This document shows, piece by piece, positions 34,784 to 43,753 of a DNA stretch of 64,000 nt (position 1 is the first letter of the stretch; the number at the start of each line of letters is the position of its first letter). Source of the DNA: Pseudorhodoplanes sp. GTDB taxonomy: Bacteria > Pseudomonadota > Alphaproteobacteria > Rhizobiales > Xanthobacteraceae. The notes under the pieces are model-generated. The model did not search any database. It saw nothing but the letters and a program-made list of their open reading frames with translations, and was not told where the DNA came from. The DNA is taken from NCBI GenBank assembly GCA_032027085.1, contig JAVSMS010000001.1, positions 4,131,730 to 4,195,729 on the forward strand, given 5' to 3'. The position numbers and the translations under genes are program-made.

Positions 34784-35686
34784 GTGTCGCGTCATCCATT
34801 TTCCGACTATCGAGGCCTATCCAGCGGCTCCGATCTCCGGCCGGCGCTGCTGCGCGAGCTGACCAACCTCTATGTCCAGAAGCCTGCGCATACCCCCGAG
34901 GAAGTGCGGCTTTTCACGGAACTGGCACTGCGTTTGATCGAGCACGTCGATGCCGCCGAACGCGCCTGGGTCGGCGCGCGGCTCGCCACCTATCCCGGCG
35001 CGCCCCTGGTAGTGATCCAGCGGCTGGCGGAACCGGATGCGGTTCCCTCTTCCCCACAATCGGAATGGTCGAGGGGCACTCTGGCGCAAAATCTACCACG
35101 TATCGAAGATGCGCCCCCTCAGGAAACACTGAGCGAGACATTCTTTAATGCATCGGCGTCGGAACGCCGGCTCATTCTTCGCCATCTCGACTATGCCCCG
35201 GTTTCTCCTGCGCTCATGGACATGCAGGGTGGGATCATTACGCAGGTCGAACAGGCCGCGATCGGACGTCGGCCAGACGAACTTGCCCAGGTATTTGCGC
35301 AAGCACTCTCAATTTCCTTCACCTGCGCAAATCGCATTGCAGGCGACACCACCGGTGAAGCGGTGATTGCCGCGTTGAAGGCTTTGGCCGTGCCTTCACC
35401 CGCGTTGCAGCGCATTTTGCTCTTCCTTGATCCGGCCGTCGGCCAGTCACCCGACACTTATTTTGCGCTGGTACAGCTTTATGACGACACCGGCATGGAT
35501 ACTGCGCGGCGTCTCGTTGCAATCTGGCGCCGCGACCATCCTGCATCCCGCAAGGGTGAACACCGCCCTGAATTCATCGAGGACCGACCCGCTCGCGCGC
35601 GCGACTTCGCGCGTCATGATCCTCGGCCTGTCGGTGGCAATCCGTCCTCGGAAGAGCTGCGCCGCAAGGGGCAAACCGAAAGCTGA
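34784..35686 (+). CDS. DUF2336 protein, second copy
   Basis: About 300 residues. Family stretches are LRELTNLYVQKPAHTPEEVR, LIEHVDAAERAWVGARLATY and SETFFNASASERRLILRHLD; the helical layout is like 22270-23436 but shorter, ending in a charged tail. The start is uncertain: GTG at 34784 has GGTGGA upstream, and GTG 34775 and TTG 34748 are alternatives in the same frame. Confidence 0.78.
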   Translation: MSRHPFSDYRGLSSGSDLRPALLRELTNLYVQKPAHTPEEVRLFTELALRLIEHVDAAERAWVGARLATYPGAPLVVIQRLAEPDAVPSSPQSEWSRGTLAQNLPRIEDAPPQETLSETFFNASASERRLILRHLDYAPVSPALMDMQGGIITQVEQAAIGRRPDELAQVFAQALSISFTCANRIAGDTTGEAVIAALKALAVPSPALQRILLFLDPAVGQSPDTYFALVQLYDDTGMDTARRLVAIWRRDHPASRKGEHRPEFIEDRPARARDFARHDPRPVGGNPSSEELRRKGQTES

Positions 35687-35690
35687 GCAA

Positions 35691-36038
35691 TCAGCGCTCG
35701 ATCCGATCGAGAAAATTGCGGCCCTGGCGATCCTCGACTTCCACAATCCAAATATCCGGATCAAAACGCAACTGACTGGCCAGGTAGTTTTCTATCGCCG
35801 CGTTATCGGCAGGAAGCGTCTTCAAACAGGCTGCAAAAATACGCTCCGATGGCTGCGCCTCGTCGAATACGGCTTGTGGCGCCGGACCGAACAGATCGGC
35901 GGTGCCGTCCAGGCGATCAATCTTCACGAAGACAGCCCCTGCCTCGTCCGCTCCGCGGCGGCGCACAACTGCATAAGCACCTTCAATGGCGCAGCGGCGA
36001 ATATAGGCCTGGACCCAGATTCCGGATTTGAGGCGCAT
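35691..36038 (-). CDS. DUF1491 family protein
   Basis: 115 residues: RLKSGIWVQAYIRRCAIEGA, VVRRRGADEAGAVFVKIDRL, DGTADLFGPAPQ and a C-terminal DPDIWIVEVEDRQGR match DUF1491, a small alphaproteobacterial family without known function. The ATG at 36038 begins the conserved block; an in-frame ATG at 36056 adds six residues. It is convergent with the DUF2336 gene, 4 bp apart. Confidence 0.85.
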   Translation of the reverse strand: MRLKSGIWVQAYIRRCAIEGAYAVVRRRGADEAGAVFVKIDRLDGTADLFGPAPQAVFDEAQPSERIFAACLKTLPADNAAIENYLASQLRFDPDIWIVEVEDRQGRNFLDRIER

Positions 36039-36122
36039 GATCCGCCCCTCTCTCACACAAAAGCGCCGCTCGGCAAAGTGGGGATACCGGCCTTTCGTGC
36101 GACAAAATACAAAGCGCGCAAG

Positions 36123-36947
36123 CTATTCCAGCGGCCGCCCGGTTGTGGCTGACAATTCCCGCAAAAGCCGCGGCGAAATCTGGCCGGTGACCGGCATTTT
36201 CTTGGAATGCTCGAACTGCTTGATCGCCTCCTGCGTCGGCGCATCCAGCGTGCCCGTGGGCTTGATCTGGCCATAGCCGAAATCGGACAAGGCACGCTGC
36301 ACCGACAGAATGCGCTTCGAAGGCGACGGGGCAATCAATTCTGCGATCGGATCGTGTCGCGGCGTCGACGCAATCGTCGCCGGCTTCGACTTGGCGTTTG
36401 ATTGCATGATCGCGCGCAGCAAGTGTTCGCTCGGCTCGCCATGCCTCAGCCCGGCGCTCTGTTCGAAGTCGCGAATCGCCGCGTCCGTCTTCGGACCATG
36501 AACACCGTCGGCGGCGCCATCATAGAATCCGCGCTTGGCCAGTTCCTTTTGGATATCCGCAATCAGTTCAAGGCGCGAGCGTGCCGGTGCGGCGTCCGTT
36601 TTTGCTGCGGTTTCGGTTTTCGCAAGCTCCGGTTCTTGCGGACGCGCACGCGGCAAGGCCGTCGCGCCCGTCAGCTCGGCGCCGACGGTCCGGACCGGTT
36701 TCGCAGAGGTTCCTGCAGACGCTTGCGGCGGCTGGGTGGCGACCGGCTTGGCGCTGAAGATCGGTGCTGGGTGCGGCCCCTTCTGCAGAAATAGCGCATT
36801 CACCAGGATGCCGCAGATCGCGGCACCGGCCAGCGCAAGCGCAATGATGTCTTTCCGGCGGCCGCCCGCTGGTTCCTCGTCTGCGTCATAATGGTCGTCG
36901 TAATCGTCGACGACTATTGCGCCTGATCTGCGGCTCGCCTTAAGCAC
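36123..36947 (-). CDS. Membrane-anchored protein with two peptidoglycan-binding domains
   Basis: 274 residues. The cytoplasmic N-terminus is Asp-rich (VVDDYDDHYDADEE); one membrane segment near 34-51 (IIALALAGAAICGILVNALF) is followed by an Ala/Pro linker. Two PG_binding_1 domains follow, near 125-180 (IQKELAKRGFYDGAADGVHG) and 208-265 (VQRALSDFGYGQIKPTGTLD). The start overlaps the sensor-kinase stop by 8 bp, so the two are co-transcribed and the pair may link envelope state to signalling. Confidence 0.87.
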   Translation of the reverse strand: MLKASRRSGAIVVDDYDDHYDADEEPAGGRRKDIIALALAGAAICGILVNALFLQKGPHPAPIFSAKPVATQPPQASAGTSAKPVRTVGAELTGATALPRARPQEPELAKTETAAKTDAAPARSRLELIADIQKELAKRGFYDGAADGVHGPKTDAAIRDFEQSAGLRHGEPSEHLLRAIMQSNAKSKPATIASTPRHDPIAELIAPSPSKRILSVQRALSDFGYGQIKPTGTLDAPTQEAIKQFEHSKKMPVTGQISPRLLRELSATTGRPLE

Positions 36948-38820
36948 TTTTCCTCACAAATGTTTCGCTCTGTTGAAATGGTCGGACAACCGGAGCAGGA
37001 AATTCGGATACAGGCTGTATCCTGCGGGCCGATTCGCAATTGACCGGCATCGTGATCACGATACGCGTGCCCTTGCCGAGCGCGCTATTGATCTCGACGT
37101 CGCCGCCGTGCAGCGCGACCAGCCCCTTGACGATCGACAACCCCAGTCCGGTCCCGTCATGACGCCGGTCATAAGCGGAGCGCGCCTGAAAGAACGGGTT
37201 GCCAAGCTGCGGCAGGTCGCTGTCGCTGATGCCAATGCCGTTATCCTCCACCGCGATCACCATGCGGTTCATCTCTGCGTGAGCGCTGACTGTGACTTGT
37301 CCGCCCCGATCCGTGAACTTGACGGCGTTCGACAACAGGTTGAGCAGGACCTGCTTCAGCGCGCGCTTGTCGGCGGTTACATCTGGCAGATCGTCGGGCA
37401 CGCGCAGCACCAGATCGAGGCCGGCCTCGCGCGCCTTCAGCGCCAGAAGATCGCAGCAATTGCGGATCACCTCAGCCGGCGCAAACGGCTCCGGCGTGAT
37501 CTCGAAATCCCCCGTTTCCATTTTTGACATGTCGAGGATGTCGTTAACTACCGCCAGCAGATGATGACCGGAATCGTTGATCAGCTTGGCATAGTCGCGC
37601 CGCCGCTGCGCATCAAGGCGCATCTGCTCGTCCTTGGTCAGCATTTCTGAGAAGCCGATAATGGCATTCAACGGCGTGCGCAATTCATGACTCATGGTGG
37701 CGAGGAAGCGCGATTTCGCCGCATTGGCGCGATCAGATTCCGTACGCGCAATCTCGATGGCCTCCTCCTGTATCTTGCGCGCCGTGATGTCGCGCATCAC
37801 CGAGACGACTTCTCCGGCATGTGCCACGGACTCCTGGTCCAGCGGGCGACACCGCATCTCGACCCAGACAAAGTCGGAACCGCCAGATGCGTTGGACGCC
37901 GTGCGGCGCATGCGGAATTCAACAGATTTGGTATCTCCGTTCGCGGATGCGTCGGCGAGCGCCGTAAGATAGGCGGGGCGGTCGGCCACATGCACCCGAT
38001 CGAACAGGCCATGGCCGAGCAACTGATCGGCGCGAATTCCGAGCAGGGATTCGGCGGCGGGAGAAATGAAGCGGATCGCGCCATGCGGACCGTGGCGGGC
38101 GATCACGTCGGTCATGTTGCGCGCCAGCAGGCGGTAACGGTCTTCTTCGGCACCGAGCAGCCTGAAGCTGACACGCGCCAGCGATTCTGCGCCGAGCGCC
38201 AGACAGATAGCGTAAAGCGACGCCAGAAGGACACCAAGCGCTGCGAGCGCGGCCTGATCCTGGGCACTGATCGCGGAATCCAGCAAAAGACCGGCGAAAT
38301 TCGCAGTCACCAGTAGTGCGGCGGCCGATAGTGCAAAACTCGCCGCCAGTGCCACCACGCGACGCGAAGCCGACAATGCGGCCTCGAGCGGCACCACAAC
38401 CAGCCAGATCGCGGCGAAAGACGCGATTCCGCCAGTGTTCCACGCCACTGCGGCGATGAGAATCGTCAGCGCCAGAGACGAAATGACGTGCGCATCCTCA
38501 TAGCGTCCGGTACGCGACAGGAAATAGGCGGCGAAAATCGGAACGATCAGCCAGGCGAAAACCGCAACCTCGAATAGGGTCGGCACGCCGCGCATAACGA
38601 TGAAGGCCGGAAACGCCGCCAGTGCGATCAGCGAACCGAGAAGCCGTGGCGCGATGAAAGCACGATGGCGCGCCGCCGCAAGCGGCTCCTGCTGCACCGA
38701 CGGGTGCACAAGGCTGTCAATATACTCGCGAACAGGCTTGGCTACGCTCAACTGACCCGTTGCGCGCGGCAACGAGCCGCGGCACTCCCCATTTACGCGC
38801 GGGATCGTGTCAGAGGCCAC
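36940..38820 (-). CDS. Membrane PAS sensor histidine kinase (DivJ/PleC-like layout)
   Basis: 626 residues. Five or six membrane segments lie between about 55 and 215, a PAS domain near 225-345 (VIARHGPHGAIRFISPAAES), then HisKA with SHELRTPLNAIIGFSEML, N box LLSNAVKFTDRGG, G1 VEDNGIGISDSDL and G2 DGTGLGLSIVKGLVALHG. It autophosphorylates on His and feeds a response regulator not encoded nearby. The GTG at 38820 has no good ribosome site; a CtrA-like box touches it, so the true start or leader is uncertain. Confidence 0.92.
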   Translation of the reverse strand: MASDTIPRVNGECRGSLPRATGQLSVAKPVREYIDSLVHPSVQQEPLAAARHRAFIAPRLLGSLIALAAFPAFIVMRGVPTLFEVAVFAWLIVPIFAAYFLSRTGRYEDAHVISSLALTILIAAVAWNTGGIASFAAIWLVVVPLEAALSASRRVVALAASFALSAAALLVTANFAGLLLDSAISAQDQAALAALGVLLASLYAICLALGAESLARVSFRLLGAEEDRYRLLARNMTDVIARHGPHGAIRFISPAAESLLGIRADQLLGHGLFDRVHVADRPAYLTALADASANGDTKSVEFRMRRTASNASGGSDFVWVEMRCRPLDQESVAHAGEVVSVMRDITARKIQEEAIEIARTESDRANAAKSRFLATMSHELRTPLNAIIGFSEMLTKDEQMRLDAQRRRDYAKLINDSGHHLLAVVNDILDMSKMETGDFEITPEPFAPAEVIRNCCDLLALKAREAGLDLVLRVPDDLPDVTADKRALKQVLLNLLSNAVKFTDRGGQVTVSAHAEMNRMVIAVEDNGIGISDSDLPQLGNPFFQARSAYDRRHDGTGLGLSIVKGLVALHGGDVEINSALGKGTRIVITMPVNCESARRIQPVSEFPAPVVRPFQQSETFVRKSA

Positions 38821-38835
38821 TTAAGCGAACGCTAA
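38821..38835 (-). promoter_or_regulatory. CtrA-like site at sensor-kinase start
   Basis: TTAA-GCGAACG-CTAA immediately upstream of the GTG. CtrA commonly controls cell-cycle kinases in this class. Confidence 0.4.
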
Positions 38836-39179
38836 GGGAGCGGGCCGCGGCGCCTGCAAAACCCGGCTTTGCCCCGCTCAGACCAGCGCCGCCTTCACAA
38901 TCGTCGGGTCATGGTGAACACACGGTTTCCAGGGCCGGGCGGCGGCAATGTGGCGCGGCTTGCCTCGCGCCGGCTCAGGCCTGGAAGCAGCCGGATCGGC
39001 CGTTTCCGAAACAGGTCGGCATTCATTCAAATTGTCAGAAAACTGGGCTCAACTTTTCTGAAAATACCCTGCGAATTCTCTTCGAATAAGCCCAAAAACG
39101 CGAACGGGCTTTTCAGCCGGGCCTGCTAGCTTGCGCGATGAAGCGGCATAGAAAGCGCCGCGGGGAATAGGGTTGCGTC
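38836..39179. other. Gene-free intergenic region
   Basis: Divergent region between the sensor kinase and DUF5330 genes. AAGCCC (39088-39093) and GGGCTT (39106-39111) could form a weak hairpin followed by TT. No convincing reading frame or RNA is seen. Confidence 0.4.
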
Positions 39180-39605
39180 ATGTTTTTCCTGTTGCGGGTG
39201 GCCTTCTGGCTGAGCATCGTGCTCGTGCTGATGCCGAGCGGAGCGCCGCAGCCGAATGCACCGAAGATCGACGCCGGCGACGCGGTATCGGCCGCCTTCG
39301 CGGCCGTTTCTGACATGAGTGGCTTTTGCGAGCGGCAGCCGGAGGCCTGCGACGTCGGCGGCAAGGCGGCAGTCGCTTTTGGACAGCGGGCGCAGGCGGG
39401 CGCCAAATTCTTGTTTGACGTCCTGAGCGAGAAAATGGCCCCGGCGGAAACCGGCTCCATCAAGGGCGGGAAAATGCCAGCTTCACAAGACACCCTGACC
39501 GCGGAGGATATGAAACCGGCATGGCGCGGGACCACGGCTGCCGAGGGGCAAAAGCCGGTCTGGCGCGGGCCTCTGCCGCCGAAAGATCCCCGCAGGTCCG
39601 CCTGA
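39180..39605 (+). CDS. DUF5330 family protein
   Basis: 141 residues. The N-terminus MFFLLRVAFWLSIVLVLMPS is a signal or membrane anchor. The conserved part is GDAVSAAFAAVSDMSGFCER with the pair CERQPEACDVG. The C-terminal third is a linker with two similar WRG motifs (PAWRGTTAAEGQ, PVWRGPLPPKD). The family is alphaproteobacterial and uncharacterised; an envelope location is expected. Confidence 0.8.
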   Translation: MFFLLRVAFWLSIVLVLMPSGAPQPNAPKIDAGDAVSAAFAAVSDMSGFCERQPEACDVGGKAAVAFGQRAQAGAKFLFDVLSEKMAPAETGSIKGGKMPASQDTLTAEDMKPAWRGTTAAEGQKPVWRGPLPPKDPRRSA

Positions 39606-39699
39606 CCGGCCCGCCTAGGGCCAGAAGGCGCTTTTGCGCCGGAGCGGCCGTCAATATATGTGTGGCTGAGGATTCACCCCGACACCGGGCAGCAGGCGC

Positions 39700-40128
39700 A
39701 TGTCGATTGACGAAATCATCGGAAATTTCGAGCTCATGGATGAGTGGGACGACCGTTACCGCTACATCATCGAGCTCGGCCGCAATTTGCCGGAATTGCC
39801 GGACCGGGCGCGGACAGAAGCCAACAAGGTGCAGGGGTGCGCCAGCCAGGTCTGGATGGAGACAGAGGTCAAGCCGAACGGCGCCGGGGGGCCCGTGCTC
39901 ACCTTTGTCGGCGACAGCGACGCTCATATCGTCAAGGGCCTGATCGCGATCCTTCTCGCGTTCTATTCAGGGCAGACTGCCAAGGAGATTCTGTCGCGCG
40001 ACGCGGTGGCGCTTTTCACCCAGCTCGGGCTCGGCGAGCATCTGACCCCGCAACGCTCCAACGGTTTCCGATCCATGGTGGAACGCATTCGCCGCGACGC
40101 GCAGGCGGCGCTGGCGCCGGTGGCGTAG
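39700..40128 (+). CDS. sufE: SufE family sulfur-acceptor protein
   Basis: 142 residues. The active cysteine is Cys47 in NKVQGCASQVW; the motifs DEWDDRYRYIIELGRNLP and ADxxIVKGLIAILLAFYSGQ match SufE. It accepts persulfide from the SufS cysteine desulfurase and passes it to Fe-S cluster assembly in the cytoplasm. No suf genes are adjacent. Its stop lies 2 bp from that of the convergent DUF6456 gene. Confidence 0.92.
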   Translation: MSIDEIIGNFELMDEWDDRYRYIIELGRNLPELPDRARTEANKVQGCASQVWMETEVKPNGAGGPVLTFVGDSDAHIVKGLIAILLAFYSGQTAKEILSRDAVALFTQLGLGEHLTPQRSNGFRSMVERIRRDAQAALAPVA

Positions 40129-40130
40129 CT

Positions 40131-40787
40131 TCATGGTGACCCCATCTCCGATTTTGTTTCATCGCAGACTTCAGATGCGTTCGCGCTCCAGATCCTGATT
40201 TTTGCGCCCGCCTTCCCGACTGCCTTCTCCCCATAACCATAATGCCGCGCCAGACATTCGAGGCCGAGCTGCAATACGATTCGTGCGGTGCTGCGCGGCC
40301 ACAGCCGCTCGCGCTCGACATCTTCGAGGCCCTTGAGGAAGCAGCAGATGTCGAGCAGCAAGCCGGAAAATTCCGGACCCGCCGCATCAAGCGCCTGGCG
40401 GACGCGTTGACGCGCGGAGATTGTGGCTTCAGTGAAGGTCATGGCGGGCGCCCCGCCACGGCGCTCCCGCGATACGGACAGATCCCAATTCGATGTCGTT
40501 CGCGGCATTAACTGCGCTGTGGTGAAATCCGCGCGTAAGCGTTCGCCAGCCAGGAATTGATGTGGCGCGATCAGAGCCCGGCCATCCTTGCCCTTGCGCC
40601 TCGCCAGCCAGATGAGCGGGCTTTCGGCCTCATTGACCAGTACCCTCGCCAATCCCCCTGGCACCTCGGCCACACGATCGGCCAATGCCAGGTGCTGTTC
40701 CAGGAACGGATCGACGCCGGATCGGTGCAGGCGGTCCTGCTGCGCAACGCGCGGGAGACGGTGGGGCTTCGATTGAGAACTGATCAT
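40131..40787 (-). CDS. DUF6456 domain protein
   Basis: 218 residues. The C-terminal domain has WDLSVSRERRGG, ISARQRVRQALDAAGPEFSG, LLLDICCFLKGLEDVERERL and LQLGLECLARHYG. DUF6456 is found in alphaproteobacteria beside MucR genes, as here, and I recall it in activators of gene transfer agents (GafA/GafY type). The ATG at 40787 has AGAGG upstream. An upstream TTGACT-N17-TAGGTA promoter overlaps the palindrome 40798-40817. Confidence 0.78.
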   Translation of the reverse strand: MISSQSKPHRLPRVAQQDRLHRSGVDPFLEQHLALADRVAEVPGGLARVLVNEAESPLIWLARRKGKDGRALIAPHQFLAGERLRADFTTAQLMPRTTSNWDLSVSRERRGGAPAMTFTEATISARQRVRQALDAAGPEFSGLLLDICCFLKGLEDVERERLWPRSTARIVLQLGLECLARHYGYGEKAVGKAGAKIRIWSANASEVCDETKSEMGSP

Positions 40788-40797
40788 GCGGCACCTC

Positions 40798-40817
40798 TAT
40801 AGGATTTAATACCTATA
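40798..40817. promoter_or_regulatory. Palindromic operator candidate before DUF6456 gene
   Basis: TATAGG-N8-CCTATA, overlapping the -10 region of a minus-strand TTGACT-N17-TAGGTA promoter. Position suits repression or autoregulation. Confidence 0.4.
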
Positions 40818-40877
40818 TCGACACCACAGACAAGTCAATCAGAAAATAGGAAAATAGTCAAATCGACTGTGGATGGC

Positions 40878-41285
40878 CTAGCGCCGGCGACGCCGCTGCT
40901 GTCCGAGCCCCATCTGCTTGGCCAACTGGGATCGGGCCTGGGCGTAATTCGGAGCCACCATGGGGTAGTCGGCCGGCAGGCTCCATTTTTCGCGATATTG
41001 CTCCGGCGTCATGTTGTATTGCGAGCGCAGATGGCGCTTGAGTGACTTGAACTTCTTCCCGTCCTCCAGGCAGACCAGATAGTCGGGGGTAATCGACTTC
41101 TTGACCGGAACGGCGGGCCTCAACGGTTCGGCGCCGGCGTCGCCCTGTCCGGCCGCAACCCGCACCAGCGCTGCGTGGACCTGATTGATCAGCGCGGAAA
41201 TCTGGTCGGCGGCAACCGTGTTGTTGCTGACATAGGCCGACACGATGTCAGCCGTTTGGTCGATAAATTTGTCCTTGTCGTCCAT
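40878..41285 (-). CDS. mucR: MucR/Ros family transcriptional regulator
   Basis: 135 residues from the ATG at 41285. An N-terminal helical oligomerisation region (MDDKDKFIDQTADIVSAYVS) is followed by the Ros/MucR domain CLEDGKKFKSLKRHLRSQYN then MTPEQYREKWSLPADYPMVA and a basic tail. MucR proteins bind AT-rich promoters and act as global, H-NS-like repressors. Of the usual zinc ligands only the first Cys and the first His remain; the second Cys is Asp and the last His positions are Gln/Tyr. Zinc-free relatives are known in Mesorhizobium. Confidence 0.92.
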   Translation of the reverse strand: MDDKDKFIDQTADIVSAYVSNNTVAADQISALINQVHAALVRVAAGQGDAGAEPLRPAVPVKKSITPDYLVCLEDGKKFKSLKRHLRSQYNMTPEQYREKWSLPADYPMVAPNYAQARSQLAKQMGLGQQRRRRR

Positions 41286-41556
41286 AAGCTGGTCTGTCCG
41301 GCAACCCTGCGCCACGGGCGGGAAGCCCCCTGTATTCGAGGCGCAATTAGTGTCGCATTGCTTGGGTATGGGATGCAAGATTGCAGGAAATACAATTTTA
41401 ACGCTTCGATTTATTGTCCAAGCGAAAGATTTCGGCGGCACCCTCCGTGGCAGAATCTTCCAATCACAGCTCATTGACCAATCGTGATTTGAAGGCCTCG
41501 GTCAATCTACTTACGTCCGAGGTCTGGGCTCTGGTCCCTAACCGACGGGTAAAACA

Positions 41557-41982
41557 ATGGCAGACGACGCGACACCGAAGCCGAAAGTCGTGAAAACGGA
41601 TGCGGAATGGCGCCAGCAATTGACTCCCGAGCAATTTCACGTCACCCGCGAACACGGAACCGAACGCGCCTTCAGCGGTCCCCATTGGGATGAAAAGCGT
41701 GAGGGCCTCTACCGCTGCATTTCCTGCGGCACGCCGCTGTTTTCCTCGCGCACCAAATTTGATTCCGGGACCGGCTGGCCGAGCTTCTTTGCCCCGATTA
41801 GCGAGGACGCCGTCACCGAACATGAAGACCGCGCCTTCTTCATGCGGCGGGTCGAGATCCGTTGCGCCACCTGCGACGCGCATCTCGGCCACGTGTTCCC
41901 GGACGGTCCAAAGCCGACCGGGCAGCGCTATTGCATGAACGGCACGGCACTGGATTTCTCGCCGGAAGGCGGCAAGCGCTGA
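41557..41982 (+). CDS. msrB: Peptide-methionine (R)-S-oxide reductase
   Basis: 141 residues. Structural zinc cysteines are Cys54/57 (RCISCGTP) and Cys103/106 ([13 protein letters not shown]); the catalytic cysteine is Cys126 in [11 protein letters not shown]. The motif [12 protein letters not shown] is standard. It repairs methionine-R-sulfoxide in oxidised proteins in the cytoplasm. The neighbouring superoxide dismutase gives an oxidative-stress context. Confidence 0.95.
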   Translation: MADDATPKPKVVKTDAEWRQQLTPEQFHVTREHGTERAFSGPHWDEKREGLYRCISCGTPLFSSRTKFDSGTGWPSFFAPISEDAVTEHEDRAFFMRRVEIRCATCDAHLGHVFPDGPKPTGQRYCMNGTALDFSPEGGKR

Positions 41983-42042
41983 CGCAGGAAATGAGAGGCG
42001 AGAAGCCTCGTCCCTCTCATTTACGCCTGATCGGCAGGCGAA

Positions 42043-42864
42043 TTAGGACGCGCTTTTTTCGAGGTGATTGCGCAATTCCTCGATCGAACCGAAGCGTACG
42101 ACCCCCTGTGCCAACTCCGCCTCAATCGAGCCGTCGGTATAGAGCGTGTAGGCCATCCCGTCGACCACGCCGGATTTCAGGACCGACACCGGCTCGGGCC
42201 GCGCATTGGGTGTGGCGTCGCCATCCGCCTTTGCGGTGACGCGTGGCTCTGCCACCTGCGGCTCAGTGCGCTCCGGCGGAGAGGTGCGGCCTTCCGCCGG
42301 CCAGATTGCGTCGTACGCAGCCTCGGTGCCTCGCCGCTCCGGCGATGGTGTGCGCGGCGTATCCTTGCGGGGCGAGACTTCCGGCGCCGGTCGAGGGGGG
42401 CGCCAGCTTGGCATATCGAGACTATCGTCCGGAGCTGGCCCCAATGGCCGCATTGGCGCTCGCGGCACGGGAGCCTCGGCTGCAATGTCAGAAGGTGACT
42501 CGGCACCAAGACGCGGCTCGGGCGCTCGCGGCGGGCGCGGCTGAGGTATCTCCGGACGGGCGGGCACAGGTGTCGGCATGCGCGGTGCAGTTGCACGCGG
42601 CGATGGCGATGGCTCGATCGGTTCGGCCGGCAACCGTCCGCTTGCAGGCACGCCCGGTCGTGCCGCCATCGCCGCAGCTAGATTGCCCAATTGCCGCAGC
42701 GCCAAGGCCAGCCCAATGACAATCAAACCGCCCATCAGGGCGGTCGTGCCGGCAATGATCAGGGTGTTGCCCAAACTGAACTCGTTGATCGGAATGCCAA
42801 ATCCGACCATGATCGCCCCGATCGCGGTTGCCAGGCCCCCAATCACCAACAAAACAAAAGACAT
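42043..42864 (-). CDS. Two-TM proline-rich membrane protein
   Basis: 273 residues from MSFVLLVIGGLATAIG. Two membrane segments lie within the first 65 residues. A long Pro/Ala/Arg-rich disordered region follows to about 220. A small conserved C-terminal domain reads VLKSGVVDGMAYTLYTDGSI then EAELAQGVVRFGSIEELRNH. The layout is common in this order; the C-terminal domain probably folds independently in the cytoplasm. No function is known to me. Confidence 0.72.
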   Translation of the reverse strand: MSFVLLVIGGLATAIGAIMVGFGIPINEFSLGNTLIIAGTTALMGGLIVIGLALALRQLGNLAAAMAARPGVPASGRLPAEPIEPSPSPRATAPRMPTPVPARPEIPQPRPPRAPEPRLGAESPSDIAAEAPVPRAPMRPLGPAPDDSLDMPSWRPPRPAPEVSPRKDTPRTPSPERRGTEAAYDAIWPAEGRTSPPERTEPQVAEPRVTAKADGDATPNARPEPVSVLKSGVVDGMAYTLYTDGSIEAELAQGVVRFGSIEELRNHLEKSAS

Positions 42865-43124
42865 TCGATGCCTCACGCCCCGCCGCGAAAATTCAGCGCA
42901 ATTGTGACTTTATTCACGCCCGCAAGCAAGGGCTTGTCAAAATTGCCTGTGAGCAGATTTCACCCGCTCGAAAAAAGATAACGCCGGACAAAAGCTTTTC
43001 GTTCCGAATGGGCGGGCCGCAAGAATTCTCGGAAAGCGTTGCCGAGTGGCGCCTCAGAGCCTAATGAAGAGGAAGTTAGTGGTCCGGTTTTGGACAAGTC
43101 CTTTGTTTGAGGGAGAATCGTCCC

Positions 43125-43727
43125 ATGTCTTTTTCGCTGCCTGAGCTTCCTTATGCCTATGATGCGCTGGCGCCCTACATGTCGCGCGAGACGCTCGAAT
43201 ATCACCACGACAAGCATCATCTGGCATATGTCAATAACGGCAATAACCTGCTCAAGGGCAGTGAGTGGGAGGGCAAGTCGCTCGAAGAGATTGTCAAAGG
43301 CTCCTTCGGCAAGAATGCCGGCCTCTTTAATAATGCCGGTCAGCATTACAACCACATTCATTTCTGGAAATGGATGAAGCCGAATGGCGGGGGCGACAAG
43401 ATTCCCGGCGCGCTCGAGAAGAAGATCGTGGCCGATCTCGGCTCCGTGGCCAAAATGAAGGAAGACTTCATCCAGGCCGGCGTCACTCAGTTTGGGTCCG
43501 GCTGGTGCTGGCTCGCCGTCAAGGACGGCAAGATTGCCGTCATGAAATCGGCAAACGGTGAAAGCCCGCTGGTGCAGGGCGCACAACCAATCCTTGGCTG
43601 CGACGTCTGGGAACACTCCTATTACATCGACTATCGCAATCGCCGGCCTGACTATCTGAAGGCCTTTGTCGATCATCTGGTGAACTGGGACTACGTCGCC
43701 GAGATGTTCGAGAAGGCGGCGAAGTAA
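43125..43727 (+). CDS. sodB: Superoxide dismutase, Fe type
   Basis: 200 residues. Metal ligands are His27 (EYHHDKHH), His77 (QHYNHIHFWKW), Asp160 and His164 (CDVWEHSYYIDYRN). Gln73 in FNNAGQHYNH occupies the position typical of Fe-SOD, so iron or cambialistic use is likely. It dismutates superoxide in the cytoplasm. The ATG follows GGGAGAATCGTCCC. Upstream, GTCC-N6-GGAC at 43082-43095 could be an operator. Confidence 0.95.
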   Translation: MSFSLPELPYAYDALAPYMSRETLEYHHDKHHLAYVNNGNNLLKGSEWEGKSLEEIVKGSFGKNAGLFNNAGQHYNHIHFWKWMKPNGGGDKIPGALEKKIVADLGSVAKMKEDFIQAGVTQFGSGWCWLAVKDGKIAVMKSANGESPLVQGAQPILGCDVWEHSYYIDYRNRRPDYLKAFVDHLVNWDYVAEMFEKAAK

Positions 43728-43753
43728 TCGCATCGGGGACTCAGACGCGCCCG

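Noticed and set aside
43082-43101. GTCC-N6-GGAC upstream of sodB as a Fur/Irr box
   Set aside because: Four-base arms are too short to support a named regulator; recorded only in the sodB entry.
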